A DNA stretch of 34,288 nt, from assembly GCA_016211195.1 (NCBI GenBank), contig JACQSS010000003.1:1-34288 (forward strand), given 5' to 3'. Position 1 is the stretch's first letter, and every line of letters starts with the position of its first letter. Under the pieces are notes generated by a model. The model saw only the letters and a program-made list of their open reading frames with translations, had not been told where the DNA came from and ran no database searches. The position numbers and the translations under genes are program-made. This DNA comes from Candidatus Woesearchaeota archaeon. Its GTDB lineage: Archaea; Nanobdellota; Nanobdellia; Woesearchaeales; JAGVYF01. Of this stretch, positions 18,845 to 27,572 are shown piece by piece.

Positions 18845-18992
18845 TGAAAAGTTCACCATGGCCATCAGTTATGTGAGCAGGTACTGGTTACTCTAGCAAG
18901 CAAAATGGGGATTCCAAGAGGAATTTTTGCCAACAGTAGACGCAGCGGCATGCGAACCGATGGCCACGAAGCGATAGCTGGGGAACTTTTCA
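18845..18992 (-). repeat. Type A hairpin element, copy A2 (complete, 148 bp)
   Basis: Ends TGAAAAGTTC...GAACTTTTCA; inner arms GTGGCCATC/GATGGCCAT; invariant AAAAATTCCTCTTGGAATCCCC core. Confidence 0.93.
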
Positions 18993-20054
18993 AGGTGATA
19001 ATTCAACAACGATTTTCTTTTCCTTCTGTTTAACATCCTTAACTGCAGCAGGCATCGGCTTCTTGCTCTCAAACGCAGCCCGTGCTGCCTCCAAAAGGGC
19101 ATGCACCTCAGTGTAGTGGTGGTAGATGTACTCTGCAGTCTGCAGTGCTTCCTCGCGTTCCTTTTCCCAAGACGCAATATTTTTTTGCTGTTCAACAATG
19201 ATGGTTGCCAGCTTTTCGATCCTGCGCCGCACGTCGGCCACATCAGCAGCTTCTTCCTCCTGCGCCCATGCAAAAGCTAACGCATCTGAAAACAAAGGAA
19301 ACTCTTGTACATCAAGACCATCATGCTGCAGGAGCCGAAGAGGAGTCACATCAATGAGCGCCCCCTCTTTAAAGATACAATAACCGGCTTTCTTTTCGTC
19401 GACCATGCGCATCCAGACATCCTTGAGTTTCCTGCATTGCACTGGTGAAATCTCCTTTGGTGAGAGATTCTTTGAAACCTGCGCACGCAGGCATAGTTCT
19501 TCAGCATAGAGGCCACCCAGCCCACCGTCTGCAGCAAGCGCTTTCACCAATGAATCATGCGCAGAACAAGTGCAGACTTGCTCCCAATCCAACCCAGCCT
19601 TGGCAGTAACTGCATATTTTTCCCCGGCAGCAATCACACGATCTTTCCAGGTCTTGGTTTCTGCACAGCCAAGGATACATCCATCCTGCAACAGCAAGAT
19701 GTTCCCCTTTCCGTAGAGTTCAACGACCAACTCAAAGGCACCAGCGCGCGCCTCGCAGCAAAATGAGACAACACGTTCCCCGCTGGCCTGCACAACCTTT
19801 ATCAGACGAGCTTGATCGAGATGCTTGCGCAAGAATGAACAGAAACCGCTGGGCCGCTCTGCAAGCTTCTTCTCATGCGTCAGGTACAGAACTTTCCCGG
19901 CAACAAGACGAATATAGGCCTTCCCCCCTTTATGGACACCGAGAAAGAGCTCTTTCTTGTCAGGCATTGTAAAAGAATCAAGAATACCTCCAACCAATAC
20001 CTGCAACTCTTCAACGACGCATGCAACCTCAAAGGATGACAGTGTCTTCTTCAT
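18990..20054 (-). CDS. NFACT-N/HhH-domain protein (RqcH/NEMF-like), apparently lacking NFACT-R
   Basis: MKKTLSSFEVACVVEELQVLVGGILDSF ... ELYGKGNILLLQ ... followed by coiled coil, then stop within A2. TATA-like CTTTATAAGG upstream. Confidence 0.85.
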   Translation of the reverse strand: MKKTLSSFEVACVVEELQVLVGGILDSFTMPDKKELFLGVHKGGKAYIRLVAGKVLYLTHEKKLAERPSGFCSFLRKHLDQARLIKVVQASGERVVSFCCEARAGAFELVVELYGKGNILLLQDGCILGCAETKTWKDRVIAAGEKYAVTAKAGLDWEQVCTCSAHDSLVKALAADGGLGGLYAEELCLRAQVSKNLSPKEISPVQCRKLKDVWMRMVDEKKAGYCIFKEGALIDVTPLRLLQHDGLDVQEFPLFSDALAFAWAQEEEAADVADVRRRIEKLATIIVEQQKNIASWEKEREEALQTAEYIYHHYTEVHALLEAARAAFESKKPMPAAVKDVKQKEKKIVVELSP

Positions 20055-20097
20055 CAGAAGCATCCATGGAAGCGGCCTTATAAAGATTTGTGCTGTG

Positions 20098-20601
20098 TTA
20101 GCCAGACTTTCTCTTTTCTATTATCTCAAGCACATCTTCCGCAGTCTTCTTGACATCAAGATAGTGTGTCGTATCGACAACGAGTATCTCATGTTCCTGT
20201 TCTTCCATTGCTTCAACAAGGCAGACGTCGAATATTTCAGCGTCAAGATTTTCACGAACTTTGTATTTGGAATAGTTCCTATCCTCAAGCCGCTGCTTCA
20301 GCGTCTTCAAGTCACACTTCGTGACAATGCACAAATCAACGAGTGTGTTGGGCAGATAATGGGACAGATGAGAGTCAATGACGTAATTCTTCCCCTTGCG
20401 CAACATATCACACACTGTGCTGACCAGCTTTTCCGTATCAACAACAGCGCATTGCCGTTCTTCATCATAGCTTTCTTCAAGATGATTGGCTTTGATGACC
20501 TGCGCAACATCAACGTACTCATAGCCAAGCTCCTTCGCAAGCGCCGTTGCCAGCGATGTCTTTCCCGTGCACGGGGTTCCTGTCACAGCAATAATAGTCA
20601 T
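20098..20601 (-). CDS. Adenylate kinase AK6/Fap7-like
   Basis: MTIIAVTGTPCTGKTSLATALAKELGYEYVDVAQVI; VIDSHLSHYLP; overall AK6 length and motifs. Confidence 0.92.
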   Translation of the reverse strand: MTIIAVTGTPCTGKTSLATALAKELGYEYVDVAQVIKANHLEESYDEERQCAVVDTEKLVSTVCDMLRKGKNYVIDSHLSHYLPNTLVDLCIVTKCDLKTLKQRLEDRNYSKYKVRENLDAEIFDVCLVEAMEEQEHEILVVDTTHYLDVKKTAEDVLEIIEKRKSG

Positions 20602-22460
20602 GGTTTCTTCGTACGCTTCTTCCTTTTTGTGCTTTGCGGTTCCAGCAAATCGCCAACTTCGTCCGGCACGATATACGCCTGCGGTTCTTCAGTCACCGGC
20701 TTGGCAAAACGTAATATTTTTTGCTTCTGCATATGCACCCACCGATACCCCAAATGCCGCCGGATAGCAGTTTGTAGCATAAAGACAAAGATAAGGAGGA
20801 AAACAACATAGGCAACAAGCAGGAGAAATTCCTTGGCAGCTGCAGCAAAACCGAGATTGTAGAAAGCCGCCTTTCGTATGATCGCTTCACTTAGGAGGTA
20901 CGGACTGTATTCGACAAACCGGAAAAGCGATGGTGGCATACTTTCGAGTGGAATAATGGCATTTGAGAAAAACAACAGTAGTGTCCCTAACGAAATAGCC
21001 GCGATGGTTGCAGTTTCCTCGCTGTTGAACAAATAGCCAATAGTCATACCGATTGCGCTGAAAAGTGCGACGCTGAGCAAGAGACCTATCGAGAGGGGGA
21101 GGAGAGCATGATACAGGGGGATACTAAAAATTGTCCCTGCGAGAAAGATCATGATGACCACTTGTGTCAATACAAGCAAAATTGATGTGATCCATGCCGC
21201 ACTGATAAAAGAAGCATCACTGACCGGAGCAATCGCATTTCTGAAGGAAGCAGGGCTATTCTTTTCCATGACGACAAGCGTGGTTGAGAGGAGAAGACTT
21301 ATAAACATAATCACCAACGCCAGAAGGCTTGGAAAAAGGTAATTCAGGTGTGTCCCGCTTGCATTGACTGCCTTGATGTTCGTCGACACAGGGTTAACGA
21401 TGTCTGCGGCATTTCGTATCTGGATACTGCCGATATTCTGGTCAATTGTTTCGAATGTCCCTTGCAGGGTCTGAACATCGGCAATCGTTTCAGCTGTTTT
21501 TTGCGTCATCTCTTTGGCAGCTGCGTCAGCATTTGTTTTCACTTTTGCCACGGCAGCCAGTTTTTCTTTCACGACGGTAAGTTGCGTCTCTACAGCCCCA
21601 AGTCCGAGTTTGATTTTGGACAAGGTTTCTTTTGTTGGAGCGAACTCGCTGGCTGCTGCCTGCTCGAGCGCCTTTAACGCACCTTTTACCTTGCGCAACT
21701 CCTCCATCACTGGATTGGAGCCGTCCGGGTTTGTGTATGCCGCTGCTGCACGCTCAGCATCATTGACATTGCCACGCGCAACAGAGACAAAAGTCCGTAC
21801 TGCAGTAAGACCATCATCAACACTTTTCCCATCTGCAAGCATGAGAAGCCCGGTGACGCTCGAAGCAGGCATGGCTGTATCAAGCCGCTGCACTTCCCCG
21901 GAAAGCGCAGTTAAACGCTCATTGATTTCCCGATTGCGCCTGCCTACCGCAGAGAGCAATGGTCTCTTGGTAAATATTTCTTTTCGGGTGCTCTCAAGTT
22001 TATCAAGGAGGACATTCGTAAGATTCACGCTAATATCCTTCGACTCGGCCGCTACTTTATTGGTCAGTGTCTCCAAAATAAGGTAGACAAGATTCACACG
22101 ACCATAATCAACGTAAAAGGAGATTTCATTTTTTCCTTTTTCCTGCAGTGAGAACCCTTCGGGGAAAGCAATGCACGCATGCAGTGAGCCATCCTTGATG
22201 CGTTCAGGGCATTGCTCTTCCTGCTGGAGCGGGAGCACATGGAACTGGCGCTCCCGCAACCGGTCAATGAACATGTCTGTTGTTTTCGTTTGTGTCGTAG
22301 TATAGAGGCCGATATTCAGGGAGTAGGTATTTGTATTGTCAAATGCAATGCCCAACAGGAAGATGATAAACATAGGGCCAAGCAGCACGAGCAGCGCAGC
22401 AGTCTTGCCGCGAAAAAGCACCAGCAGATTTTTCCTGACAAGCTGTATGAACTTCTTCAT
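20598..22460 (-). CDS. ABC-2-type transporter permease with large extracytoplasmic coiled-coil domain
   Basis: N-terminal TM (LLVLLGPMFIIFLLGIAFDN), long coiled-coil region, then five TM C-terminal block; coupled (ATGA) with ABC ATPase. Confidence 0.9.
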   Translation of the reverse strand: MKKFIQLVRKNLLVLFRGKTAALLVLLGPMFIIFLLGIAFDNTNTYSLNIGLYTTTQTKTTDMFIDRLRERQFHVLPLQQEEQCPERIKDGSLHACIAFPEGFSLQEKGKNEISFYVDYGRVNLVYLILETLTNKVAAESKDISVNLTNVLLDKLESTRKEIFTKRPLLSAVGRRNREINERLTALSGEVQRLDTAMPASSVTGLLMLADGKSVDDGLTAVRTFVSVARGNVNDAERAAAAYTNPDGSNPVMEELRKVKGALKALEQAAASEFAPTKETLSKIKLGLGAVETQLTVVKEKLAAVAKVKTNADAAAKEMTQKTAETIADVQTLQGTFETIDQNIGSIQIRNAADIVNPVSTNIKAVNASGTHLNYLFPSLLALVIMFISLLLSTTLVVMEKNSPASFRNAIAPVSDASFISAAWITSILLVLTQVVIMIFLAGTIFSIPLYHALLPLSIGLLLSVALFSAIGMTIGYLFNSEETATIAAISLGTLLLFFSNAIIPLESMPPSLFRFVEYSPYLLSEAIIRKAAFYNLGFAAAAKEFLLLVAYVVFLLIFVFMLQTAIRRHLGYRWVHMQKQKILRFAKPVTEEPQAYIVPDEVGDLLEPQSTKRKKRTKKP

Positions 22461-23398
22461 CGCCGTTCCTCCTCAATAAGAGTGAACAGTTCTTCTAGTG
22501 ACGGCGGCGCAACGTGCAGATATTCTATCTTATCACCCATATCATTGATGTGACGCACGATGGCATTGACTGTCTTTTCCGGATCAGTGGTCAGAATATG
22601 CAACATATCTGCAGAGGGATTGACGTCTATCGGTTTCAGGCGGGCAATGATAGCATCGTAGAGGTGCGACATCGTTCGGATGGTAACCTCCTGCCGCGGC
22701 TCGTATTTCTGTTTCATATCAGAAAATGAACCAACGTAGACAAGCTTGCCTTTATGCAACATACCAATACGGTCACACATCTCCTCAACCTCTCCGAGCA
22801 AATGCGATGCGATGACAATGGTGGTCCCACGGCTGTTGATTCGCTTGACCAATTTCCAGATTTCCTTGCGCATGATGGGGTCAAGGTCTGCTGTCGGCTC
22901 ATCCAGCAGCAGGATTGAAGGATTATGGACGAGTGCACAGGCAATTCCCAACCGCTTCTGCATGCCATAGGACAATTGCTCTGCAAGGGATTCAGCTGCC
23001 TTATCGAGTTTTGTCAGTTGCATAAGTTCATCTATCTGTGGATCAAGTTCTTCTTCTTCAAGCCCATACAGAATACCAAAATGCTCAAGGTTTTCCTGAA
23101 CAGTAAGCTTGGGATAGAAACTTGGGTGTTGAGGCGCAAAACCAAAGCTTTTTCGGGCAAGAGAAAGGTCTGCATGAAGAGATTGCTCTTTCCCCTCCTG
23201 CGAGATGAAGAGCTCTCCCTCTTCAGCTTCGTAGAAACCCACAAACGTATGCAACAATGTCGTTTTGCCACAGCCTGAGATGCCGATAATGCCAAAGATT
23301 TCTCCGCGTTCTATCTCCAAGCTGACATTGTCAAGGACAACACGCTGATTGAATTCTTTCCTCACGCCCTTTGCGCGAAGCACGACCTCTTTTCCCAT
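22457..23398 (-). CDS. ABC transporter ATP-binding protein
   Basis: GISGCGKTT Walker A, LSYGMQKRLGIACALVHNPSILLLDEPT signature/Walker B. Start 23398 (MGKEVVLRAKGVRKEF) preferred: the ORF extension to 23482 is translated from a type B repeat; TATA-like box at ~23421-23430. Confidence 0.95.
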   Translation of the reverse strand: MGKEVVLRAKGVRKEFNQRVVLDNVSLEIERGEIFGIIGISGCGKTTLLHTFVGFYEAEEGELFISQEGKEQSLHADLSLARKSFGFAPQHPSFYPKLTVQENLEHFGILYGLEEEELDPQIDELMQLTKLDKAAESLAEQLSYGMQKRLGIACALVHNPSILLLDEPTADLDPIMRKEIWKLVKRINSRGTTIVIASHLLGEVEEMCDRIGMLHKGKLVYVGSFSDMKQKYEPRQEVTIRTMSHLYDAIIARLKPIDVNPSADMLHILTTDPEKTVNAIVRHINDMGDKIEYLHVAPPSLEELFTLIEEERR

Positions 23399-23444
23399 CC
23401 CTTCACTTAGAGGAATGGGGAATATAAAAGTATTCTTTGCTGGA

Positions 23445-23608
23445 GCTTCATCCAAAAAATATGCTTCGCTCTGGGTTGGCATCGGTTCGGCTCATCCTAT
23501 AAACCACACCGAGTGGCACCTTCCAGTATGGAGCGACCCCTTCCGCTTGTCCATGTTACCCATTCTTTAGCCTCACAAAAATGATGCCAACCTATTTTTG
23601 GATGAAGC
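23445..23608 (+). repeat. Type B hairpin element, copy B1
   Basis: GCTTCATCCAAAAA...TTTTTGGATGAAGC outer arms, GGTTGGCATC/GATGCCAACC inner arms. Confidence 0.93.
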
Positions 23609-23625
23609 CCTTTGCTGGGTTGCGT

Positions 23626-23773
23626 TGAAAAGTCCCCTATCCATCGCTTCATGGCCATCGGTTCGCATTGAGCTTCAGGTCATGATGGTAAAAATTCCTC
23701 TTGGAATCCCCTTTTTGCTTATCGGAAGAACAAGCCAACGCTCACAGAATTGATGGCCATGGTGAACTTTTCA
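23626..23773 (+). repeat. Type A hairpin element, copy A3 (complete, 148 bp)
   Basis: TGAAAAGT...ACTTTTCA ends; CATGGCCATC/GATGGCCATG inner arms; AAAAATTCCTCTTGGAATCCCC core. Confidence 0.93.
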
Positions 23774-23789
23774 GTGGGACCCTTTGCTG

Positions 23790-23822
23790 CAGTATTCCGA
23801 ACATGGGAGCCCGGGAATACTG
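23790..23822. other. Perfect 9-bp inverted repeat (CAGTATTCC...GGAATACTG) just upstream of small zinc-ribbon gene
   Basis: Arms 23790-23798 and 23814-23822 are exact reverse complements. Confidence 0.75.
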
Positions 23823-23866
23823 AACACCACCAAAAATTTAAATAAAACGCATGCTTCAGAAACGGT

Positions 23867-24013
23867 ATGGTGACATTCAAATGCGGGAAATGTAAATATG
23901 AGTTTCGGCTGAAAAATCCCGAAAAGAAGACGCCCCCAACGCGATGCCCGTATTGTGCTACAGCTGGCGTCGTCACGGTGAAACAGCATATCATCAAGGA
24001 ACTGTTTCCATAA
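23867..24013 (+). CDS. Small zinc-ribbon protein (48 aa), missing from the supplied ORF track
   Basis: MVTFKCGKCKYEFRLKNPEKKTPPTRCPYCATAGVVTVKQHIIKELFP: CxxC...CxxC; TATA-like AAATTTAAATAAA ~25 nt upstream. Confidence 0.82.
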   Translation: MVTFKCGKCKYEFRLKNPEKKTPPTRCPYCATAGVVTVKQHIIKELFP

Positions 24014-24551
24014 GCTGCTTTCTGACCATACGTTTACCATGCTCAAGGAACACAAACAGCGCATGCTCATCGCATAGCTCTTTCACATAGCGGTAAAAGG
24101 TTGTCTTACCGCAGAGCTCATCCGTTTCTACCAGCCGCGTATAAAGAGTGAAAAGCGGGACGGCACCTGTTTCTGGGACCAGTTCTACCATCCGCCGTTT
24201 GGCAATCTCTGGCCGATGGAGACGATACTGTCGGAGAAGGGATTCTTCTGAACTGTTCAGGACCCGTTCATTTCCTGTGGAACTAGTTCCACTTGAAACC
24301 ATGGGGTATTTTTCTTCTTTTGAGAAAAGCTTATTTCTTAACATATTTGATAATTCTTCGCTATTCTTTAATTTCTCGGTCAAAAAATCATTCTTTTCTT
24401 TTAGGAATTGAATTTCTTTCCTGAGAGAGATAATATCTTCTCTTACCTTGTTAATCTCGTTTAAATTCGTTAAAATATCGTTTTTAGCCTTTGCAAATGC
24501 TAAACGGACCGATTCCTGGAAAGCAGAACTGGTCCCAGGGTCATGTTCCAT
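23994..24551 (-). CDS. Coiled-coil protein with C-terminal winged-helix-like region, putative regulator
   Basis: Long heptad segment (KVREDIISLRKEIQFLKEKNDFLTEKLKN) and C-terminal FTLYTRLVETDELCGKTTFYRYVKELCDEHALF resembling wHTH; repeated GGAACTNGTTCC-like sites in and upstream of the gene. Confidence 0.55.
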   Translation of the reverse strand: MEHDPGTSSAFQESVRLAFAKAKNDILTNLNEINKVREDIISLRKEIQFLKEKNDFLTEKLKNSEELSNMLRNKLFSKEEKYPMVSSGTSSTGNERVLNSSEESLLRQYRLHRPEIAKRRMVELVPETGAVPLFTLYTRLVETDELCGKTTFYRYVKELCDEHALFVFLEHGKRMVRKQLMETVP

Positions 24552-24654
24552 ACTGTTTCATATGGAACTGGTCCTTAATAAGAGTTTTGCATGAGTGCTG
24601 ATTTATTTCCATATGGTACGAAATTAACCTAGCACCCCTATTGAGCACATGTCG

Positions 24655-25149
24655 TTATGATGCCCCCCCGTACCAGTGCCACATCCTTCTCCAGACCGGT
24701 GGCAGAAAGAGCCAGACACCAAAGAGCAGTCCAATGTAAATAACAATATCAAAGGACAGGCGTGACCAATAAATCGCATATGGGTCGCACAAACGTCCTG
24801 CTGTTCCACAGGTAAGGAGAATGCCTACTTCGTCTGTAACCAGACCCAAGCCAATTCCATAGAGCACAGCGCAGAAACGCCTTGCCCTCTCCTGATGAGT
24901 GAGCAATGCAACGTAATTAGAGACAATAAGCAGGATTAGGCCATAATAAAAATGGTGGATATGATATTCAAAAACGATAAGATTGACTGTCGGAAAAATA
25001 TAAACGATGGCCCGGGAGATAAAAAATGTTATGAGAAAAGACACAAAGATAAGGAAAGGTTTGACATCCTGCTCAAGGAGAAGGTGTTTATACGACAGGT
25101 CACGAAAAGTCTTAAGCTGCTGCAGCATGTTCCTTCTCCAGGAGCGCAT
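24655..25149 (-). CDS. Integral membrane protein, unknown function
   Basis: Four to five TM segments with conserved-looking EYHIHHFYYGLILL motif. Confidence 0.7.
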   Translation of the reverse strand: MRSWRRNMLQQLKTFRDLSYKHLLLEQDVKPFLIFVSFLITFFISRAIVYIFPTVNLIVFEYHIHHFYYGLILLIVSNYVALLTHQERARRFCAVLYGIGLGLVTDEVGILLTCGTAGRLCDPYAIYWSRLSFDIVIYIGLLFGVWLFLPPVWRRMWHWYGGAS

Positions 25150-25963
25150 TCAGTGCTGCAACCGCGACTGCAAGCTCCTCCTTTCCCGGTTCACGAGTTG
25201 TCAGCTGCTGAAACCAGAGTCCCGGAGTGATCAGTAGGCGAAGCGCCCTATTGTCACGGAGACGCGCAGCAAGTTTGATAAGTTCATAGGAGAGACCAGC
25301 AAGAACAGGGAGCACGAGCAGACGCACAAGCATCTTGAGCATCCAATGCTCAACAGTGAATAACGAGAAGACGAGAATGCTACAAAGCAGAATGACCATG
25401 ACAAATGTGGTACCGCAGCGCGGATGCACTGTTGAGCATGTCCGTGCACTCTCGGCTGTGACTTTCCTTTTCTGCTCATAACAGTTCACCACTTTATGCT
25501 CGGCGCCGTGATAGCGGAAAAGTTTCCTGACATCTTCCATGCGCGAAATAATGCCGACATATCCGATGAAGATACCCATACGGAAGATGCCATCGAGAAT
25601 GTTAAAGAGTGCGCCTGACGAGACGAGAGCTGACGTGATGAACAATGGTAGTGCAATGAAAAAGACAACAGCAAAGAGAACAGAAGACGCAAGTAGGAAA
25701 AAAACATCTTTTTTCGCGAGTTCCTCACCGTCACCTTCGGCCTGCGCGGTGCTCCACAGAAGTGATGAGATGCCAAGGATGAGCATATCATAAAGTGCTG
25801 TAATACCACGCAAGACGGGAATTGAAGAGAAGCGCAATGGTTTGACACTGTCGACCTTCGTTACGATTTGTCCATCCCTACGGACAGCCACAACGCAATA
25901 ATGTGCAGAACGCAGCATGACTCCTTCAATGACCGCCTGTCCACCAATATTTTGAAGAGTCAT
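25112..25963 (-). CDS. DUF1385 family membrane protein
   Basis: GGQAVIEGVMLRS, GAEHKVVNCYE, HPRCGTTFV motifs. Start 25963 preferred over ORF start 26065, which lies in repeat B2. Confidence 0.9.
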   Translation of the reverse strand: MTLQNIGGQAVIEGVMLRSAHYCVVAVRRDGQIVTKVDSVKPLRFSSIPVLRGITALYDMLILGISSLLWSTAQAEGDGEELAKKDVFFLLASSVLFAVVFFIALPLFITSALVSSGALFNILDGIFRMGIFIGYVGIISRMEDVRKLFRYHGAEHKVVNCYEQKRKVTAESARTCSTVHPRCGTTFVMVILLCSILVFSLFTVEHWMLKMLVRLLVLPVLAGLSYELIKLAARLRDNRALRLLITPGLWFQQLTTREPGKEELAVAVAALNALLEKEHAAAA

Positions 25964-26026
25964 GTGGCTGGGTGGGCTATCTTCAGACAGGACGTGCTTC
26001 TCCTTTTTAATCCTTTCTGGATTTAG

Positions 26027-26191
26027 GGCTCCATCCAAAAACTCCGCTCCGCTTCGGGTTGGCATCGGTTCGGCTCGTTGTTGTGTTTGCGCAAAGCGGG
26101 TCCCTCCCGCATGGAGCTGTCCCCTTCCGCTTTGTTTCCCTCCTTTTTAGAGCCTCACAAAAGGGATGCCAACCTATTTTTGGATGGAGCC
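26027..26191 (+). repeat. Type B hairpin element, copy B2 (diverged centre, compensatory arm change)
   Basis: GGCTCCATCCAAAAA...TTTTTGGATGGAGCC outer arms and GGTTGGCATC/GATGCCAACC inner arms. Confidence 0.92.
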
Positions 26192-26203
26192 TGGATTTAA
26201 TTC

Positions 26204-26219
26204 CCGCAGCTTGCTGCGG
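26204..26219. terminator. Strong stem-loop CCGCAGC-TT-GCTGCGG downstream of the AAA+ ATPase gene
   Basis: Exact 7-bp inverted repeat with further flanking complementarity (ATTCCC...GGGAT); function as terminator is inferred. Confidence 0.4.
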
Positions 26220-26247
26220 TTGGGATAACCGCGGCACAAAAATCGTT

Positions 26248-27528
26248 TTACTCATTTTGGAACCCTATTTTTTGCTTCATTGCATGATGGGTTGAGAGCA
26301 CATCCAGTATGCCTTTCTGTGTGACCGGAGGCTGTACATGCCCGGTCGCAATATGCTTTTCAAGACGTTTCTGCAATGCATCAGCCAGCAGTTGTTCCAG
26401 ATCAGCACACGTCTTTCCACAGGTCTTTTCCGCAATGGCCTGCAGGTCAATATCCTGAAATAACTGCTTGCCTGCAGCATCCTCCTTTATCCGCATGTGG
26501 ATGGCAAGAACCTCTACCCGCCCCTGCTCATCTGGGGGCGGCACATAGAGCTGTTTATCAAATCTGCCCGGACGCAGCAATGCTGGGTCGATGCCACAAA
26601 TTTTTTTCCGGGGATCGTGCATATTCGTCGAGCCCATGACAATCATATTTTTCTTTGTCCCCATGCCATCCATCTCAGTCAGGAGGACACTCACCAGACG
26701 GTTTTCGTCCTTGTCTGCTGCCTGCGTTGCTTCTGTCCTGGGAGCAGCGAGGACATCAATCTCATCTATATACAGAATCAGGTTTTCCTTTTTGCTCTTG
26801 CATTCAGCAAAGAATTCTTTGAGCTTGCGTGGGGCTGCCATATGATACTGCGACCAGAAATCACCAGCATCAATGGACATAAACTGGCTCTTGGCTTCTG
26901 TCGCGAGGGCACGGGCAAGATAGGTCTTGCCACAACCGGGCGGGCCGTAAAGCAGGATGCCGCGGGGCAGCTTGCCGCCTTCACGCATGAATTCATCAGT
27001 ATTATTCAGTCCCCACAAGACGTATTCCAGCTCCTTCTTGATGGGAACCAGTCCCCCGACATCAGCCAGATTGACCGGTGCAACGTTTTTCGCTTCGGTC
27101 TTTTTGTCAGCTTGTGCATCTGTCCAGAGTTCCCGGTATTCACGCAAGGGTTGTTTGGCCAGCCGACCAAGCCGTTTCTCAAGCGGGAAGAGAATATGAC
27201 ATTTGCCGAGCCTGCTGTCATCATCAAGCAGACTACCACCGTGCTCAATCAATGCCTCATGCAACGCCCAGCGGGCAATATTCCGCAAAGTCCCCTCAGG
27301 AAATATCTCAATGCGGTACCGACCTTGACCCAGCGGGCTGACAACAAAGTAGGGATTATACTGCACCTCCTCGTGGGATTGATACGCCATCGTAAGGGCA
27401 TAGGAACCGTGGACCTGCCCATAGGGGACTGCCTTGAATGCGAGACCCTGCCCAAATTCCTGCTGGAGATAAATAATGACCTTCTCAAGAAAACCCAGCA
27501 TATCCTGATCTTCTGCTTGAGGACTCAC
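26248..27528 (-). CDS. AAA+ ATPase (PAN/Cdc48-like AAA domain) with unusual N-terminal domain
   Basis: GPPGCGKTYLARALA Walker A, LILYIDEID Walker B, second region of homology with IDPALLRPGRFDKQLYVPPPD. Confidence 0.92.
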   Translation of the reverse strand: MSPQAEDQDMLGFLEKVIIYLQQEFGQGLAFKAVPYGQVHGSYALTMAYQSHEEVQYNPYFVVSPLGQGRYRIEIFPEGTLRNIARWALHEALIEHGGSLLDDDSRLGKCHILFPLEKRLGRLAKQPLREYRELWTDAQADKKTEAKNVAPVNLADVGGLVPIKKELEYVLWGLNNTDEFMREGGKLPRGILLYGPPGCGKTYLARALATEAKSQFMSIDAGDFWSQYHMAAPRKLKEFFAECKSKKENLILYIDEIDVLAAPRTEATQAADKDENRLVSVLLTEMDGMGTKKNMIVMGSTNMHDPRKKICGIDPALLRPGRFDKQLYVPPPDEQGRVEVLAIHMRIKEDAAGKQLFQDIDLQAIAEKTCGKTCADLEQLLADALQKRLEKHIATGHVQPPVTQKGILDVLSTHHAMKQKIGFQNE

Positions 27529-27572
27529 ATGAGATACTCATTTTCTATATTCTTAAATGCTTTGGCTCTGTT

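Noticed and set aside
19957-20811. 284-aa plus-strand ORF
   Set aside because: Antisense across NFACT, AK6 and the permease; no coherent domain.
23785-23830. Possible 5S rRNA fragment (TTCCGAACATGGGAG...GAATACTG)
   Set aside because: Only short resemblance to the 5S CCGAACACGG region; too short and better explained as a 9-bp inverted repeat.
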